Source of the DNA: Acinetobacter sp. ANC 3813
GTDB lineage: Bacteria; Pseudomonadota; Gammaproteobacteria; Pseudomonadales; Moraxellaceae
Reading direction: 5' to 3'
Length of the DNA stretch: 64,000 nucleotides
Assembly (NCBI RefSeq): GCF_002135435.1
Contig: NZ_NEGK01000001.1
Span: 310,001-374,000, forward strand
Positions within the stretch are counted from its first letter, which is position 1; each line of letters begins with the position of its first letter. Of the stretch, positions 9,699-19,912 are shown piece by piece. The translations under genes and the position numbers were made by a program. The notes under the pieces were generated by a model, which saw only the letters and a program-made list of their open reading frames with translations, was not told the DNA's origin and searched no databases.

Positions 9699-10676
9699 AT
9701 GGCCATCGACTTCAAGCAAGACATTCTCGCTCCTGTTGCTGCGGACTTTACCGCGATGGACACATTTATTAATGAAGGAATCACCTCAAAAGTTGCGCTG
9801 GTCATGGCCGTCAGCAAACATGTGGTCGAAGCTGGCGGTAAACGCATGCGCCCAATCATGTGCCTTTTGGCGGCGAAAGCCTGCGGTGCAGAAGATTTAG
9901 AAAAGCACCGCAAACTGGCGGCGATTATTGAAATGCTGCATACAGCTACACTGGTGCATGACGATGTAGTAGATGAGTCAGGCCTGCGCCGCGGCCGTCC
10001 TACGGCCAATGCCACATGGAATAACCAAACTGCAGTGCTGGTCGGTGATTTCCTGATTTCACGCGCTTTCGATCTATTGGTCGACTTAGACAACATGGTG
10101 CTGCTCAAAGATTTTTCTACGGGCACCTGTGAAATTGCTGAAGGTGAAGTCCTGCAGCTGCAAGCGCAGCATCAGCCTGAAACTTCAGAACAAACCTATT
10201 TAGATATTATTCACGGCAAGACGTCCCGCCTGTTTGAACTTGCGACAGAAGGCGCTGCAATTCTGTCGGATAAAGCAGCGTACCGTGAACCGTTGCGCCA
10301 ATTTGCCGGACACTTTGGCAATGCCTTTCAAATCATTGATGATATTTTAGACTATACCTCTGATGCTGAAACATTAGGTAAAAATATTGGCGATGATTTA
10401 ATGGAAGGCAAACCGACTTTGCCGTTAATCTCTGCTTTAAAGAATACCACTGGTGAAGAACACGACATCATTCGCCGCAGTATTGCCACAGGCGGTACAG
10501 CCGATTTAGAGCGTGTCATTGCAATTGTGCAGAGCTCTGGCGCTTTAGATTACTGCAGCCAGCGCGCAACTGAAGAAACAGATGCAGCCATTGCTGCGCT
10601 TTCAGCTCTGCCAGATTCAGAATACCGTCAGGCACTGATTAATCTGGCCAAGCTTGCCTTACATCGAATTCAATAA
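9699..10676 (+). CDS. ispB: Octaprenyl (polyprenyl) diphosphate synthase
   Basis: Trans-prenyltransferase that extends farnesyl diphosphate with isopentenyl units to make the ubiquinone side chain. 325 residues. Both Asp-rich motifs are seen: LVHDDVVDES (first, about residue 87) and IIDDILDY (second, about residue 212); GGKRMRP and HGKTSRLFELA are also typical. Acinetobacter ubiquinone is mainly Q-9, so the natural chain length may be nona- rather than octaprenyl; this is background knowledge, not visible here. Separated by 23 bases from the next gene. Confidence 0.92.
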   Translation: MAIDFKQDILAPVAADFTAMDTFINEGITSKVALVMAVSKHVVEAGGKRMRPIMCLLAAKACGAEDLEKHRKLAAIIEMLHTATLVHDDVVDESGLRRGRPTANATWNNQTAVLVGDFLISRAFDLLVDLDNMVLLKDFSTGTCEIAEGEVLQLQAQHQPETSEQTYLDIIHGKTSRLFELATEGAAILSDKAAYREPLRQFAGHFGNAFQIIDDILDYTSDAETLGKNIGDDLMEGKPTLPLISALKNTTGEEHDIIRRSIATGGTADLERVIAIVQSSGALDYCSQRATEETDAAIAALSALPDSEYRQALINLAKLALHRIQ

Positions 10677-10699
10677 AATATCCGAATACCCGCTTGCTT

Positions 10700-12751
10700 A
10701 TGCATATAAAATTTAATGATTTATTTTTACAAATGCAGCACCAGCTTGATACGCCTCAAGCGGTGCTGGATCAAAACTTATTGATTGAGCTGATTGGCCG
10801 CATACGCCCAGCAGACACCCAAAACACAGAAGAAATTCATCAGAAATTCCAAGCCTTTTATACTTCGCTCTTAATCACGCCTGATGCGGCCTCTACCCTG
10901 CAAAGTTTTGTTTTACAGCTGATTAGCCATTACAAACAAACCAGCTTATATGCTGATACCGGCATTCTTTCGCTCGATGGATTTTTAAATCAGTTTTTTC
11001 AGCGTCTTGGCTCGCATTTTTTACCTTTAATCAATGACGAAAGCCAGCTGCAGGATTTACTGCGCCAAGTTTTTCATCAGCGCAGCGACAAATATTGGCT
11101 GGATGAAATTGACACGGAAGAATGGCAAAAACTTTTCCGCCTATTTAATCAGGGTCATCGCAACCAAGATGAAAAAAAGCAGATCCGCCAAGAGCTGATT
11201 AAAGCCATTACCGTGCTGTCTTATCGGGTCAGCGGCATTGGACTGTATCCAGAGTTTATTAATGCGCGGCCAGAACTGACCGAATATGAATCGCCTTTTT
11301 TGGTGCAAAACCGCGAGATTAATGATTTCATTCAGCATTATAAGCAGTTGCATCAAAATGCAGAAAAGATGACAGCCGTCATTCCGCCCGATGCCTCACA
11401 AGCATTGGTGATGCTGGATCAATGCCGTGAAGTGGTTTTAAAAATCCGCAGGGCAACGAAGCGTAGCGGCGTGAGTGTCAGCTTGACCTACCTGCTGTCT
11501 TTGCTGGAGCAGTGTTTAGACCGCATTGAAATTCTGCTCAATTTAATTGTGGAAGAAGATGACATCCGCTACAGCTCCATTGGGACACTGCTGGTTGATG
11601 TGACTGATGCGCTCTACAGCGAGCGCAGTGTTCGCTCCCTGCTGGCCACCAATAGTGAACTGATTGCGCTGCAAGTTACAGAAAATGCCAGCAAGACTGG
11701 TGAACACTATGTGAGCAGTGACAAAAAAGGCTTTATCGACATGTATAAAGCCGCTGCAGGCGCAGGCGCGATTATTGCCACCATGGCAACATTAAAGATA
11801 TTGGCCTCCCGATTAGCGCTGGCGCCGCTGATGCAGGCGTTCATGTACAGCATGAACTACTCGCTGGGTTTCATGCTGATTCATGTGCTGCATTTTACCG
11901 TTGCCACCAAGCAGCCCGCGATGACCGCGGCAGCGCTTGCCTCGACGGTACAGCATCGAAAGGGCTCAAAAAATGCGCAGATCGCCGAATTAGCTGCGCT
12001 GATTATTAATATTATCCGCACGCAGTTCATTGCCATTTTAGGCAATATTTCAATTGCGATCCCAACAGCAGCTCTAATTACCTACTTTTGGCAAGCTGCA
12101 TTGGATGAACCATTACTTACGCATGCTAAGGCAACGCATCTGCTGCACAGTCTAGACCCGTTTACTTCACTGGCGATTCCCCATGCAGCCATTGCGGGTG
12201 TGTGTCTATTTTTATCTGGTCTTTTAGCCGGCTATTTTGACAACATGGCCATTTACCGGAAAATCGGCCCGCGGCTGCAAGCGCATCCCTCTTTAAAGCA
12301 TTGGCTTGGACAGGAGCGCTTAAATAAATTTGCATCCTATATCGAACGCAATTTAGGCGCTTTAGCAGGTAACTTCTTATTTGGCATCATGCTGGGCAGC
12401 ATGGGAACACTGGGCTACATACTGGGCTTGCCGCTGGATATCCGCCACATTGCTTTCGCTTCAGCCAACTTTATTCAGGGCTTAATGTGCATCAATGGCG
12501 GTGCAGAAATTGGCCTGATTATTGTATCGTTCTTGGGTGTGCTCTGTATCGGCTTAACCAACTTGTTTGTCAGCTTCACACTCACCATTATTGTTGCCTT
12601 ACGTGCGCGCCGCGTGCGTTTTGAACAATGGAAGCCTTTAGCAAAATTAGTGCTGACACATTTTTTAACACGCCCTAGCGACTTTTTTTGGCCGCCTAAA
12701 CAGCCGCTGGAAATTCAAGACACATCCCATACGCACAAAACAGGGCATTAA
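10700..12751 (+). CDS. SpecificRecomb (Gcr-type) family membrane protein
   Basis: 683-residue protein matching the family annotated as site-specific recombinase (PF10136, after Neisseria Gcr). The N-terminal ~340 residues are soluble and helical; the C-terminal half has about six to seven hydrophobic segments, including GFMLIHVLHFTVATKQPAMTAAALAS (read in pieces) and GNFLFGIMLGSMGTLGYILGLP, which are family hallmarks. No recombinase catalytic motif (serine or tyrosine type) is visible, so the historical name is doubtful. The ATG at 10700 is preferred over a TTG two codons earlier. Probably co-transcribed with ispB. Confidence 0.8.
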   Translation: MHIKFNDLFLQMQHQLDTPQAVLDQNLLIELIGRIRPADTQNTEEIHQKFQAFYTSLLITPDAASTLQSFVLQLISHYKQTSLYADTGILSLDGFLNQFFQRLGSHFLPLINDESQLQDLLRQVFHQRSDKYWLDEIDTEEWQKLFRLFNQGHRNQDEKKQIRQELIKAITVLSYRVSGIGLYPEFINARPELTEYESPFLVQNREINDFIQHYKQLHQNAEKMTAVIPPDASQALVMLDQCREVVLKIRRATKRSGVSVSLTYLLSLLEQCLDRIEILLNLIVEEDDIRYSSIGTLLVDVTDALYSERSVRSLLATNSELIALQVTENASKTGEHYVSSDKKGFIDMYKAAAGAGAIIATMATLKILASRLALAPLMQAFMYSMNYSLGFMLIHVLHFTVATKQPAMTAAALASTVQHRKGSKNAQIAELAALIINIIRTQFIAILGNISIAIPTAALITYFWQAALDEPLLTHAKATHLLHSLDPFTSLAIPHAAIAGVCLFLSGLLAGYFDNMAIYRKIGPRLQAHPSLKHWLGQERLNKFASYIERNLGALAGNFLFGIMLGSMGTLGYILGLPLDIRHIAFASANFIQGLMCINGGAEIGLIIVSFLGVLCIGLTNLFVSFTLTIIVALRARRVRFEQWKPLAKLVLTHFLTRPSDFFWPPKQPLEIQDTSHTHKTGH

Positions 12752-12903
12752 AGAATTTGTTAATTTATATTATCAAATGTTAAAAAATCTCGAAAAAGAA
12801 ATTAGCATAATTTACGCACACTTGAAATAAAGTGTACTGATGAGTACACTTTACTCAGTAATTTATCCGGACAGGCTCCGTTTAAAATAACAAGGATTTC
12901 AGC

Positions 12904-13503
12904 ATGCCCAGATTGTTGCTTTCCCTCGGTTTTTTTGGGTTATTAATCAGTATTTTAATGCTTAAGCTACCAGCACTGCATCTTTTTGATATCGGCGCTG
13001 TGCAATGGATGTATGAGCATAGAACACCGTTTTTTAACGATTTAGCCAAAGGATTTTCCGCAGCTGGCGGCATGCCATTTGTATTATTTTTAACTGGGCT
13101 TTGGTGTTTACACCAAGCATGGTATAAAAATTGTTCAAATACTGTTTTTATCAGTATTGGAATAATCGGAAGTATTTGCATCGCTTGGATGCTGAAGTAC
13201 GTCGTCTCAAGACCGCGTCCACCTGAAATGTATTTCTTGGTGCAAACCTATGGAGATTCATTTCCAAGTGGGCATAGCCTTTATGCAGCTGCTTTAGGCT
13301 GTTTGGCGATATACGCTTCCCTAAAGCATTCAAAGCATAAGCTCATATGCCTATTTGCAAGTCTATGGATCTTGCTGATGGGTATTTCAAGAGTGTATGC
13401 CGGCGCGCATTTTCCTTCCGATGTCCTTTCTGGCTGGAGCATAAGTTTTATTTGGATCACGCTGCTGTATTGGACTATAGAAAAATATAGGCAGCCTAAA
13501 TAA
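12904..13503 (+). CDS. PAP2-family membrane phosphatase
   Basis: 199-residue integral membrane phosphatase with five to six helices. The three acid phosphatase motifs are present: KYVVSRPRP (motif 1, about residue 98), PSGHS (motif 2, about 122) and SRVYAGAHFPSD (motif 3, about 160). Substrates of such proteins are lipid phosphates, for instance undecaprenyl diphosphate (PgpB/BcrC-like) or phosphatidylglycerophosphate; which applies is not visible. AAGGA precedes the ATG. It ends 35 bases before adeI on the same strand, so it may feed transcription into the efflux operon. Confidence 0.85.
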   Translation: MPRLLLSLGFFGLLISILMLKLPALHLFDIGAVQWMYEHRTPFFNDLAKGFSAAGGMPFVLFLTGLWCLHQAWYKNCSNTVFISIGIIGSICIAWMLKYVVSRPRPPEMYFLVQTYGDSFPSGHSLYAAALGCLAIYASLKHSKHKLICLFASLWILLMGISRVYAGAHFPSDVLSGWSISFIWITLLYWTIEKYRQPK

Positions 13504-13538
13504 ATAATTTTAGAGAAGAATCTCATTGAGGTGAAAGA

Positions 13539-14789
13539 ATGATGTCTGCAAAGCTTTGGGCACCTGCCCTGACTGCTTGCGCATTAGCAACAAGTATTGC
13601 ACTTGTCGGTTGCAGTAAAGATCCAAAAGATGCTCAGCAAGCTGGCGCTGCGCAGCAAATGCCGCCTACTGAAGTGGGTGTCATTGTGGCTCAGCCGCAA
13701 AGCGTAGAACAGTCTGTCGAACTTTCAGGCCGTACAACAGCTTATGAAATTTCTGATGTGCGCCCTCAAGCGAGCGGCGTCGTTCTGAAGCGTTTATTTG
13801 CTGAAGGCAGCTATGTGCGTGAAGGCCAAGCGCTTTACGAAATCGACTCAAGTACCAACCGTGCCAATGTTGACAATGCCCGCGCTGCAATTGCCAGTGC
13901 AGAAGCGAATCTGCATGTTCTTCGCGTGAAAGAAGGCCGTTACCGCCAACTGGTGGGTACAAACGCCATTTCTAAGCAAGAATATGATGATATCGCTGCA
14001 CAGGTGAAATTGGCTGAAGCTACGCTGAATGCCAATCAGGCGACGTTGAAAAATGCGCAAATCAACTTAGGTTACTCTACAGTACGCGCGCCAATCTCTG
14101 GTCAAACGAACCGCTCTACAGTAACAGCTGGCGCTTTAGTCACTGCGAACCAAGCAGAACCGTTAGTGACTATTCAGCGCTTAGACCCTATCTATGTCGA
14201 TATCAATCAATCTAGCGCAGAATTGCTTCGTTTACGCCAGCAGCTGAGCAAAGGCTCTTTGGACAGCAGCAACAACACCAAAGTGAAGCTGAAGCTTGAA
14301 GACGGAAGCGAATATGCTCAAGAAGGCCGCTTGGCATTTTCTGATGCCAGCGTGAATCCGGAAACAGGCACCGTAACCGTTCGTGCAGTGTTCCCTAACC
14401 CGAACCACCTGCTGCTTCCTGGCATGTTTGCCAATGCGAAAATTGTACAGGGCGTGATTCCAAATGCTTACCTTGTGCCGCAATCTGCAATCACGCGTAC
14501 ACCGACAGGCCAGGCAATGGCAATGCTGGTGAATGCCAAAGGCGCCGTTGAAACACGTCCAGTGACTACTGTCGGCTCACAAGGCAATAATTGGATTATT
14601 ACTGAAGGTTTAAAGACTGGTGATAAAGTGATTGTTGATGGCGTTGCCAAAGTGAAGCCTGAACAGCAAGTTGTCGCTAAGCCGTATCAACCTCAGGCTG
14701 CCGCTCCGCAAGCTGCGCCACAACAGCCTGCGGCAAAAGCGGATGAGAAAAAAGAGCAAGCTGAACAAAAACCTGCTGCATCTGCATAA
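13539..14789 (+). CDS. adeI: RND efflux periplasmic adaptor AdeI
   Basis: Membrane fusion protein joining the inner-membrane pump AdeJ to the outer-membrane channel AdeK. 416 residues, the same as A. baumannii AdeI, and the start MMSAKLWAPALTACAL is the same pattern. A lipobox VGC is at about residue 25. Hairpin, lipoyl (SGVVLKRLFAEGSYVREGQALYEID in part) and beta-barrel domains are recognisable, with an Ala/Gln/Lys-rich tail. GAGGTGA precedes the start. Twelve bases separate it from adeJ. In A. baumannii this operon is under AdeN; no adeN is in this window. Confidence 0.93.
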   Translation: MMSAKLWAPALTACALATSIALVGCSKDPKDAQQAGAAQQMPPTEVGVIVAQPQSVEQSVELSGRTTAYEISDVRPQASGVVLKRLFAEGSYVREGQALYEIDSSTNRANVDNARAAIASAEANLHVLRVKEGRYRQLVGTNAISKQEYDDIAAQVKLAEATLNANQATLKNAQINLGYSTVRAPISGQTNRSTVTAGALVTANQAEPLVTIQRLDPIYVDINQSSAELLRLRQQLSKGSLDSSNNTKVKLKLEDGSEYAQEGRLAFSDASVNPETGTVTVRAVFPNPNHLLLPGMFANAKIVQGVIPNAYLVPQSAITRTPTGQAMAMLVNAKGAVETRPVTTVGSQGNNWIITEGLKTGDKVIVDGVAKVKPEQQVVAKPYQPQAAAPQAAPQQPAAKADEKKEQAEQKPAASA

Positions 14790-14801
14790 GGAGATTCGTT
14801 C

Positions 14802-17800
14802 ATGGCTCAATTTTTTATTCATCGCCCCATTTTTGCATGGGTAATTGCGCTGGTCATTATGTTAGCAGGTATTCTTACGCTGACAAAAATGCCTATCGCG
14901 CAGTACCCAACGATTGCACCGCCTACAGTTTCTATTTCAGCGACTTACCCTGGTGCATCTGCAGAAACAGTTGAAAATACGGTTACTCAGATCATTGAAC
15001 AGCAAATGAATGGTCTGGATGGCTTACGCTACATTTCATCAAACAGTGCCGGTAACGGTCAGGCTTCAATTACCCTCAACTTTGAACAAGGTATTGATCC
15101 GAATATCGCGCAAGTTCAAGTACAGAATAAATTGCAGTCTGCTACAGCGCTTTTACCTGAAGACGTTCAGCGCCAAGGTGTAAAAGTCACTAAATCTGGC
15201 GCAAGCTTCCTGCAAGTTCTCGCATTCTATTCAGACAGTGATTCACTTTCTGCAGATGACATCAAAGACTACGTCAACTCGAATATCTCTGAACCGCTTA
15301 GCCGTGTTCCGGGTGTAGGCGAAGTACAAGTCTTCGGCGGCTCTTATGCAATGCGCATCTGGTTAGACCCTGCAAAAATGGCTAACCTGCAAGTAACGCC
15401 AAGCGACGTGGCTGCAGCAATCCGCACGCAGAATGCCCAAGTTGCTGTTGGCCAATTAGGCGGTGCGCCTTCTGTGAAAGGACAGCTGCTGAACGCGACG
15501 GTCAATGCTCAAAGCTTATTGCAAACGCCAGAAGAGTTCTCGAACATTTTCCTGCGTAACACAGCATCAGGCGCACAAGTGCGTTTGAGTGATGTCGCGC
15601 GCGTAGAATTAGGCGCTGACAGCTACCAGTTTGACTCTAAGTTCAACGGCAAAGCTGCCGGCGGTGTTGCAATTAAACTTGCAACTGGAGCCAATGCGCT
15701 AGATACAGCATCAGCTGTTGAAGCGCGCTTGAAAGAGCTTCGTCCGAACTACCCTGCTGGCATGAAAGACCAATTGGCTTTCGATACCACACCATTTATT
15801 AAACTTTCGATTGAAAGTGTGGTGCATACGCTGGTCGAAGCGGTCATCCTTGTATTCCTAGTGATGTTCCTCTTCCTGCAAAACTGGCGCGCAACGCTGA
15901 TTCCAACCATGGCTGTACCGGTTGTTGTGTTAGGCACATTTGCGGTCATTAACGTTTTCGGTTTCTCAATCAACACCTTAACCATGTTCGCTATGGTTCT
16001 AGCCATCGGCCTTCTGGTGGATGATGCCATTGTTGTGGTGGAAAACGTTGAGCGTGTCATGGCAGAAGAGCACCTTGATCCTGTAACAGCGACTGAAAAG
16101 TCGATGAAGCAGATTTCTGGCGCTTTAATCGGTATTACTTCTGTATTAACAGCAGTATTCGTACCGATGGCATTCATGAGCGGCACTACCGGTGTAATTT
16201 ACCGTCAGTTCTCTATCACGCTTGTAACCGCCATGATCTTGTCCTTGATTGTTGCGTTGACTTTTACTCCAGCACTTTGTGCGACGATGCTGAAACAGCA
16301 TGATCCAAACAAAAAGCCGAGCAACAATCCTGTGGCTCGTTTCTTCCGCTGGTTTAACACAAGCTTCGACAAACTGTCTGATAAGTACAAAAATGGCGTG
16401 AACTGGCTGACACATGCTAAGTTTTTTGCAAGCCTAGTCTATGTTGCCGTTATCGCAATCTTGGTAACTTTATTCATGAAATTGCCGTCATCGTTCTTGC
16501 CGGACGAAGACCAAGGCGTTGTCATGACTTTAGTGCAGCTGCCGCCGAATGCCTCTTTAGAACGTACTGGCGAAACCATCGACAAGATGTCTCAGTTCTT
16601 CTTAAAGAATGAAGAAAAATACGTTGACTCTGTGTTCAGTGTTGCCGGTTTCTCATTCTCTGGTGTCGGTCAAAATGCGGGTCTTGCCTTCATTAAATTG
16701 AAAGACTGGGAAGAGCGTACAACACCTGAATCTCAAGTTGGCGCAATAATTCAGCGCGGCATGGCCTTAAACATGATTGTAAAAGATGCATCTTACATCA
16801 TGCCTTTACAGCTGCCTGCAATGCCAGAACTAGGTGTAAGCGCTGGCTTTAACTTGCAGCTGAAAGACTCTGCAGGCAGCGGCCACGACAAACTGCTTGA
16901 AGCGCGCAACATGATTTTAGGCATGGCTGCCCAAGACAAGCGTCTGGCTGGTGTCCGTCCAAACGGTCAAGAAGATACGCCGCAGTACAAAATTATTGTC
17001 GACCAAGCGCAAGCTGGTGCAGCGGGTGTCAGCATTTCTGAAATCAACTCAACCATGAGCATGGCTTGGGGCGGTTCGTATATCAATGACTTCGTTGACC
17101 GCGGCCGTGTGAAGAAAGTTTACATCCAAGGCGAATCGGATACCCGCATGATGCCTGAAGACCTGAACAAGTGGTACGTCCGCAACAACAAAGGTGAAAT
17201 GATCCCATTCTCTACCTTTGCAACTGGCGAATGGAGCTACGGTTCACCGCGTCTCGAGCGCTATAACGGTATTTCTTCGATGAACATCCAAGGTACGCCG
17301 GCACCTGGTATCAGCTCTGGCGACGCAATGATTGCAATGGAAGAAATTGTTGCAAAACTTCCGTCTATGGGCTTAAACGGTTTCGATTACGAATGGACTG
17401 GCTTATCGCTTGAAGAACGTGAAGCGGGCTCGCAAATCGTCTACCTGATGGCGCTGTCACTGCTCATCGTATTCTTATGCCTTGCTGCATTGTATGAAAG
17501 TTGGTCAATTCCAGTCTCTGTACTCTTGGTTGTGCCGCTGGGTATTGTCGGCGCGATCTTGCTCACCTTTGGCGGAATGGTTCTATTTAAAGATCCAAAC
17601 TTATCAAATAACATTTACTTCCACGTAGCGATCATTGCCGTGATTGGTCTATCTGCGAAGAATGCGATTTTGATTGTGGAATTTGCGAAAGAGCTGCAAG
17701 AAAAAGGCGAAGAGCTGTTTGAAGCGACAATGCATGCTGCAAAAATGCGTTTACGCCCAATCATCATGACGACCCTTGCCTTCGGTTTCGGTGTACTTCC

Positions 17801-17981
17801 TCTTGCCCTAGCCTCTGGCGCAGGTGCAGGCAGTCAGCACTCTGTTGGTTACGGCGTTCTTGGCGGTGTTATCAGCTCTACACTTTTAGGTATCTTCTTT
17901 ATTCCTGTATTCTATGTATGGGTACGCAGTATCTTTAAGTACAAACCAAAACAACAAAATACTCAGGAGCACACATCGTGA
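14802..17981 (+). CDS. adeJ: RND efflux transporter AdeJ
   Basis: Proton-driven inner-membrane multidrug pump of the HAE1/AcrB family, 1059 residues, twelve transmembrane helices. The start MAQFFIHRPIFAWV is diagnostic. The proton relay pair is in GLLVDDAIVVVENVERV (TM4, two adjacent Asp at about residue 407), with the partner Lys in TM10 (GLSAKNAILIVEFAKE). AdeIJK is intrinsic to Acinetobacter and exports many drugs and also influences membrane lipids. The stop codon TGA overlaps the adeK ATG by one base. Confidence 0.95.
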   Translation: MAQFFIHRPIFAWVIALVIMLAGILTLTKMPIAQYPTIAPPTVSISATYPGASAETVENTVTQIIEQQMNGLDGLRYISSNSAGNGQASITLNFEQGIDPNIAQVQVQNKLQSATALLPEDVQRQGVKVTKSGASFLQVLAFYSDSDSLSADDIKDYVNSNISEPLSRVPGVGEVQVFGGSYAMRIWLDPAKMANLQVTPSDVAAAIRTQNAQVAVGQLGGAPSVKGQLLNATVNAQSLLQTPEEFSNIFLRNTASGAQVRLSDVARVELGADSYQFDSKFNGKAAGGVAIKLATGANALDTASAVEARLKELRPNYPAGMKDQLAFDTTPFIKLSIESVVHTLVEAVILVFLVMFLFLQNWRATLIPTMAVPVVVLGTFAVINVFGFSINTLTMFAMVLAIGLLVDDAIVVVENVERVMAEEHLDPVTATEKSMKQISGALIGITSVLTAVFVPMAFMSGTTGVIYRQFSITLVTAMILSLIVALTFTPALCATMLKQHDPNKKPSNNPVARFFRWFNTSFDKLSDKYKNGVNWLTHAKFFASLVYVAVIAILVTLFMKLPSSFLPDEDQGVVMTLVQLPPNASLERTGETIDKMSQFFLKNEEKYVDSVFSVAGFSFSGVGQNAGLAFIKLKDWEERTTPESQVGAIIQRGMALNMIVKDASYIMPLQLPAMPELGVSAGFNLQLKDSAGSGHDKLLEARNMILGMAAQDKRLAGVRPNGQEDTPQYKIIVDQAQAGAAGVSISEINSTMSMAWGGSYINDFVDRGRVKKVYIQGESDTRMMPEDLNKWYVRNNKGEMIPFSTFATGEWSYGSPRLERYNGISSMNIQGTPAPGISSGDAMIAMEEIVAKLPSMGLNGFDYEWTGLSLEEREAGSQIVYLMALSLLIVFLCLAALYESWSIPVSVLLVVPLGIVGAILLTFGGMVLFKDPNLSNNIYFHVAIIAVIGLSAKNAILIVEFAKELQEKGEELFEATMHAAKMRLRPIIMTTLAFGFGVLPLALASGAGAGSQHSVGYGVLGGVISSTLLGIFFIPVFYVWVRSIFKYKPKQQNTQEHTS

Positions 17982-19435
17982 TGCAAAATATATGGTCTAT
18001 TACAGGTCGTAGCATTGCGGTTTCTTCACTTGCGCTTGCTTTGGCTGCCTGCCAAAGCATGCGTGGTCCAGAACCAGCGGCACAAGCAAACATTCCGCAA
18101 GGCTATACAGCAAGCGCGTCTGGCACTTCTGCTGCAGAGCAAGGCTATAAGGACTTTTTCTCAGACCAGCGTTTGGTTCAAGTTTTGGATTTAGCTCTGG
18201 CAAACAACCGTGATTTACGCACTGCAGCGCTGAATATCCAGCGCGCGCAGCAGCAATACCAAATTACGGAAAATAACCAGCTGCCGACCATTGGCGCAAG
18301 CGGAAGCGTTCTGCGTCAAGACACATTAAGCTCACAAAAGCCGATGACGTCTTATAACGTTGGCCTCGGTGTAACAGCTTATGAACTTGATTTATGGGGC
18401 CGTGTCCGCAGCTTGAAAGACAATGCTCTGGACAGCTACCTTGCAACTGCAAGCGCGCGTGATGCAACTCAAATTGCGCTGATTGGTCAAGTTGCTCAAG
18501 CATGGCTCAGCTATTCTTTTTCAAATGCAAATTTGAAATTGGCTGACCAAACATTAAAAGCGCAGCTTGAATCTTACAATCTGAACAAAAAGCGTTTTGA
18601 TGTTGGTATTGACAGTGAAGTACCTGTGCGTCAGGCGCAAATTTCGGTAGAAACTGCGCGCAATGATGTTGCTAACTACAAAACGCAAGTCGCTCAAGCA
18701 AAGAACTTGCTGAATCTACTTGTGGGTCAGCAGCTGCCTGAAAACTTATTGCCAACTCAGCGCGTAACTAAAATTACCTCTAACGGCGCAATCGGCTCAG
18801 GCTTGCCAAGCGACTTGCTGAACAACCGTCCAGATGTACGCGCAGCTGAATACAAACTGTCTGCAGCGGGTGCAAACATTGGCGCAGCAAAAGCGCGCAT
18901 GTTCCCAACCATCAGCCTGACAGGCAATGCGGGTTATGCATCTACAGATTTAAGCGACTTGTTTAAATCTGGCAGTTTTGTATGGGGCTTCGGTCCTAGC
19001 ATCGATATTCCTATCTTTGACTGGGGCACTCGACAAGCAAACATCAAAATTTCTGAAACAGATCAGCAAATTGCGCTATCTGATTATGAAAAATCGATTC
19101 AGTCTGCTTTCCGTGAAGTCAACGATGCTTTAGCTGTGCGCCAAAACATTGGTGACCGCCTGTCGGCTCAAAAACGTTTGGTAGATGCGACCAACACGAC
19201 TTATAAACTGTCTAATGCCCGCTTCCGCGCTGGTATTGACAGCTACTTAACCGTATTGGACGCTCAGCGTACTTCTTATGCTGCAGAACAAGGTTTGTTA
19301 TTGCTTGAACAAGCAAATTTAAACAACCAAGTTGAACTGTATAAATCACTTGGCGGCGGTATTAAAGCCAATTCGGGTGATGCAGCTCCAGTGCAGCTGT
19401 CTAGCGCTGAACGTAAAGCAGATGCTGCAAAATAA
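17981..19435 (+). CDS. adeK: Outer-membrane efflux channel AdeK
   Basis: TolC/OprM-family trimeric outer-membrane lipoprotein, 484 residues as in A. baumannii AdeK. Signal peptide ends LALAACQS, a lipobox. The two OEP repeats are visible, each with a YELDLWGRVRSL-like or FGPSIDIPIFDWGTRQANI-like segment (residues about 125 and 345). A GTG one codon upstream is an alternative start, but the ATG couples to the adeJ stop. Last gene of adeIJK, followed by a terminator. Confidence 0.94.
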   Translation: MQNIWSITGRSIAVSSLALALAACQSMRGPEPAAQANIPQGYTASASGTSAAEQGYKDFFSDQRLVQVLDLALANNRDLRTAALNIQRAQQQYQITENNQLPTIGASGSVLRQDTLSSQKPMTSYNVGLGVTAYELDLWGRVRSLKDNALDSYLATASARDATQIALIGQVAQAWLSYSFSNANLKLADQTLKAQLESYNLNKKRFDVGIDSEVPVRQAQISVETARNDVANYKTQVAQAKNLLNLLVGQQLPENLLPTQRVTKITSNGAIGSGLPSDLLNNRPDVRAAEYKLSAAGANIGAAKARMFPTISLTGNAGYASTDLSDLFKSGSFVWGFGPSIDIPIFDWGTRQANIKISETDQQIALSDYEKSIQSAFREVNDALAVRQNIGDRLSAQKRLVDATNTTYKLSNARFRAGIDSYLTVLDAQRTSYAAEQGLLLLEQANLNNQVELYKSLGGGIKANSGDAAPVQLSSAERKADAAK

Positions 19436-19463
19436 GTTAATCGCTTAAAAATTCTATTAAGAA

Positions 19464-19487
19464 AGCTCACTTCGGTGGGCTTTTTTA
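19464..19487 (+). terminator. Terminator of adeIJK
   Basis: AGCTCAC-TTCG-GTGGGCT, a seven-base stem (one G-U) with a stable UUCG loop followed by six T. Confidence 0.9.
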
Positions 19488-19550
19488 TTGCTTTTTAAAA
19501 CCGCATTGCCTATCTTCAAAAGTATTCAAATTAAATACAACCTGCACTTT

Positions 19551-19907
19551 ATGATTTTAAGCAATTTAGAAACAGTACCCGGCCATACCATTACTCAGCA
19601 GCTGGATGTCGTTTATGGCAGTACAGTACGCAGCAAACATGTAGGCCGCGACTTTATGGCAGGCCTGAAAAATATTGTAGGCGGTGAACTGAAAGGCTAT
19701 ACCGAACTGCTGGAAGAGTCCCGTCAGGAAGCCATGAGCCGTATGATTGAGAAAGCGCACGGCCTAGGTGCAAATGCAGTGGTTGGCATCCGTTTTTCAA
19801 CGTCAAATATTGCACAGGGCGCATCTGAACTTTTTGTATATGGCACAGCTGTCCGTGTAGAAGCTAATATGCCAAAACTGGCAGATCCATTCCCTGCACA
19901 AGGCTAA
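19551..19907 (+). CDS. YbjQ-family (UPF0145) protein
   Basis: 118-residue protein of the YbjQ/UPF0145 family, a pentameric fold of unknown function once called heavy-metal-binding. Visible signature: YGSTVRSKHVGRDF, GGELKGYTELLEESRQEA, GANAVVGIRFSTS and the final ELFVYGTAVRV. The ATG gives MILSNLETVPG, the family start; the frame is open upstream into the adeK terminator but that is not coding. Five bases separate it from a second, membrane-anchored copy. Confidence 0.88.
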   Translation: MILSNLETVPGHTITQQLDVVYGSTVRSKHVGRDFMAGLKNIVGGELKGYTELLEESRQEAMSRMIEKAHGLGANAVVGIRFSTSNIAQGASELFVYGTAVRVEANMPKLADPFPAQG

Positions 19908-19912
19908 ATAAC

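Noticed and set aside
13539..19435. adeABC rather than adeIJK
   Set aside because: Lengths 416/1059/484 and the start sequences of all three proteins fit AdeI, AdeJ and AdeK, and no adeRS regulators are adjacent.
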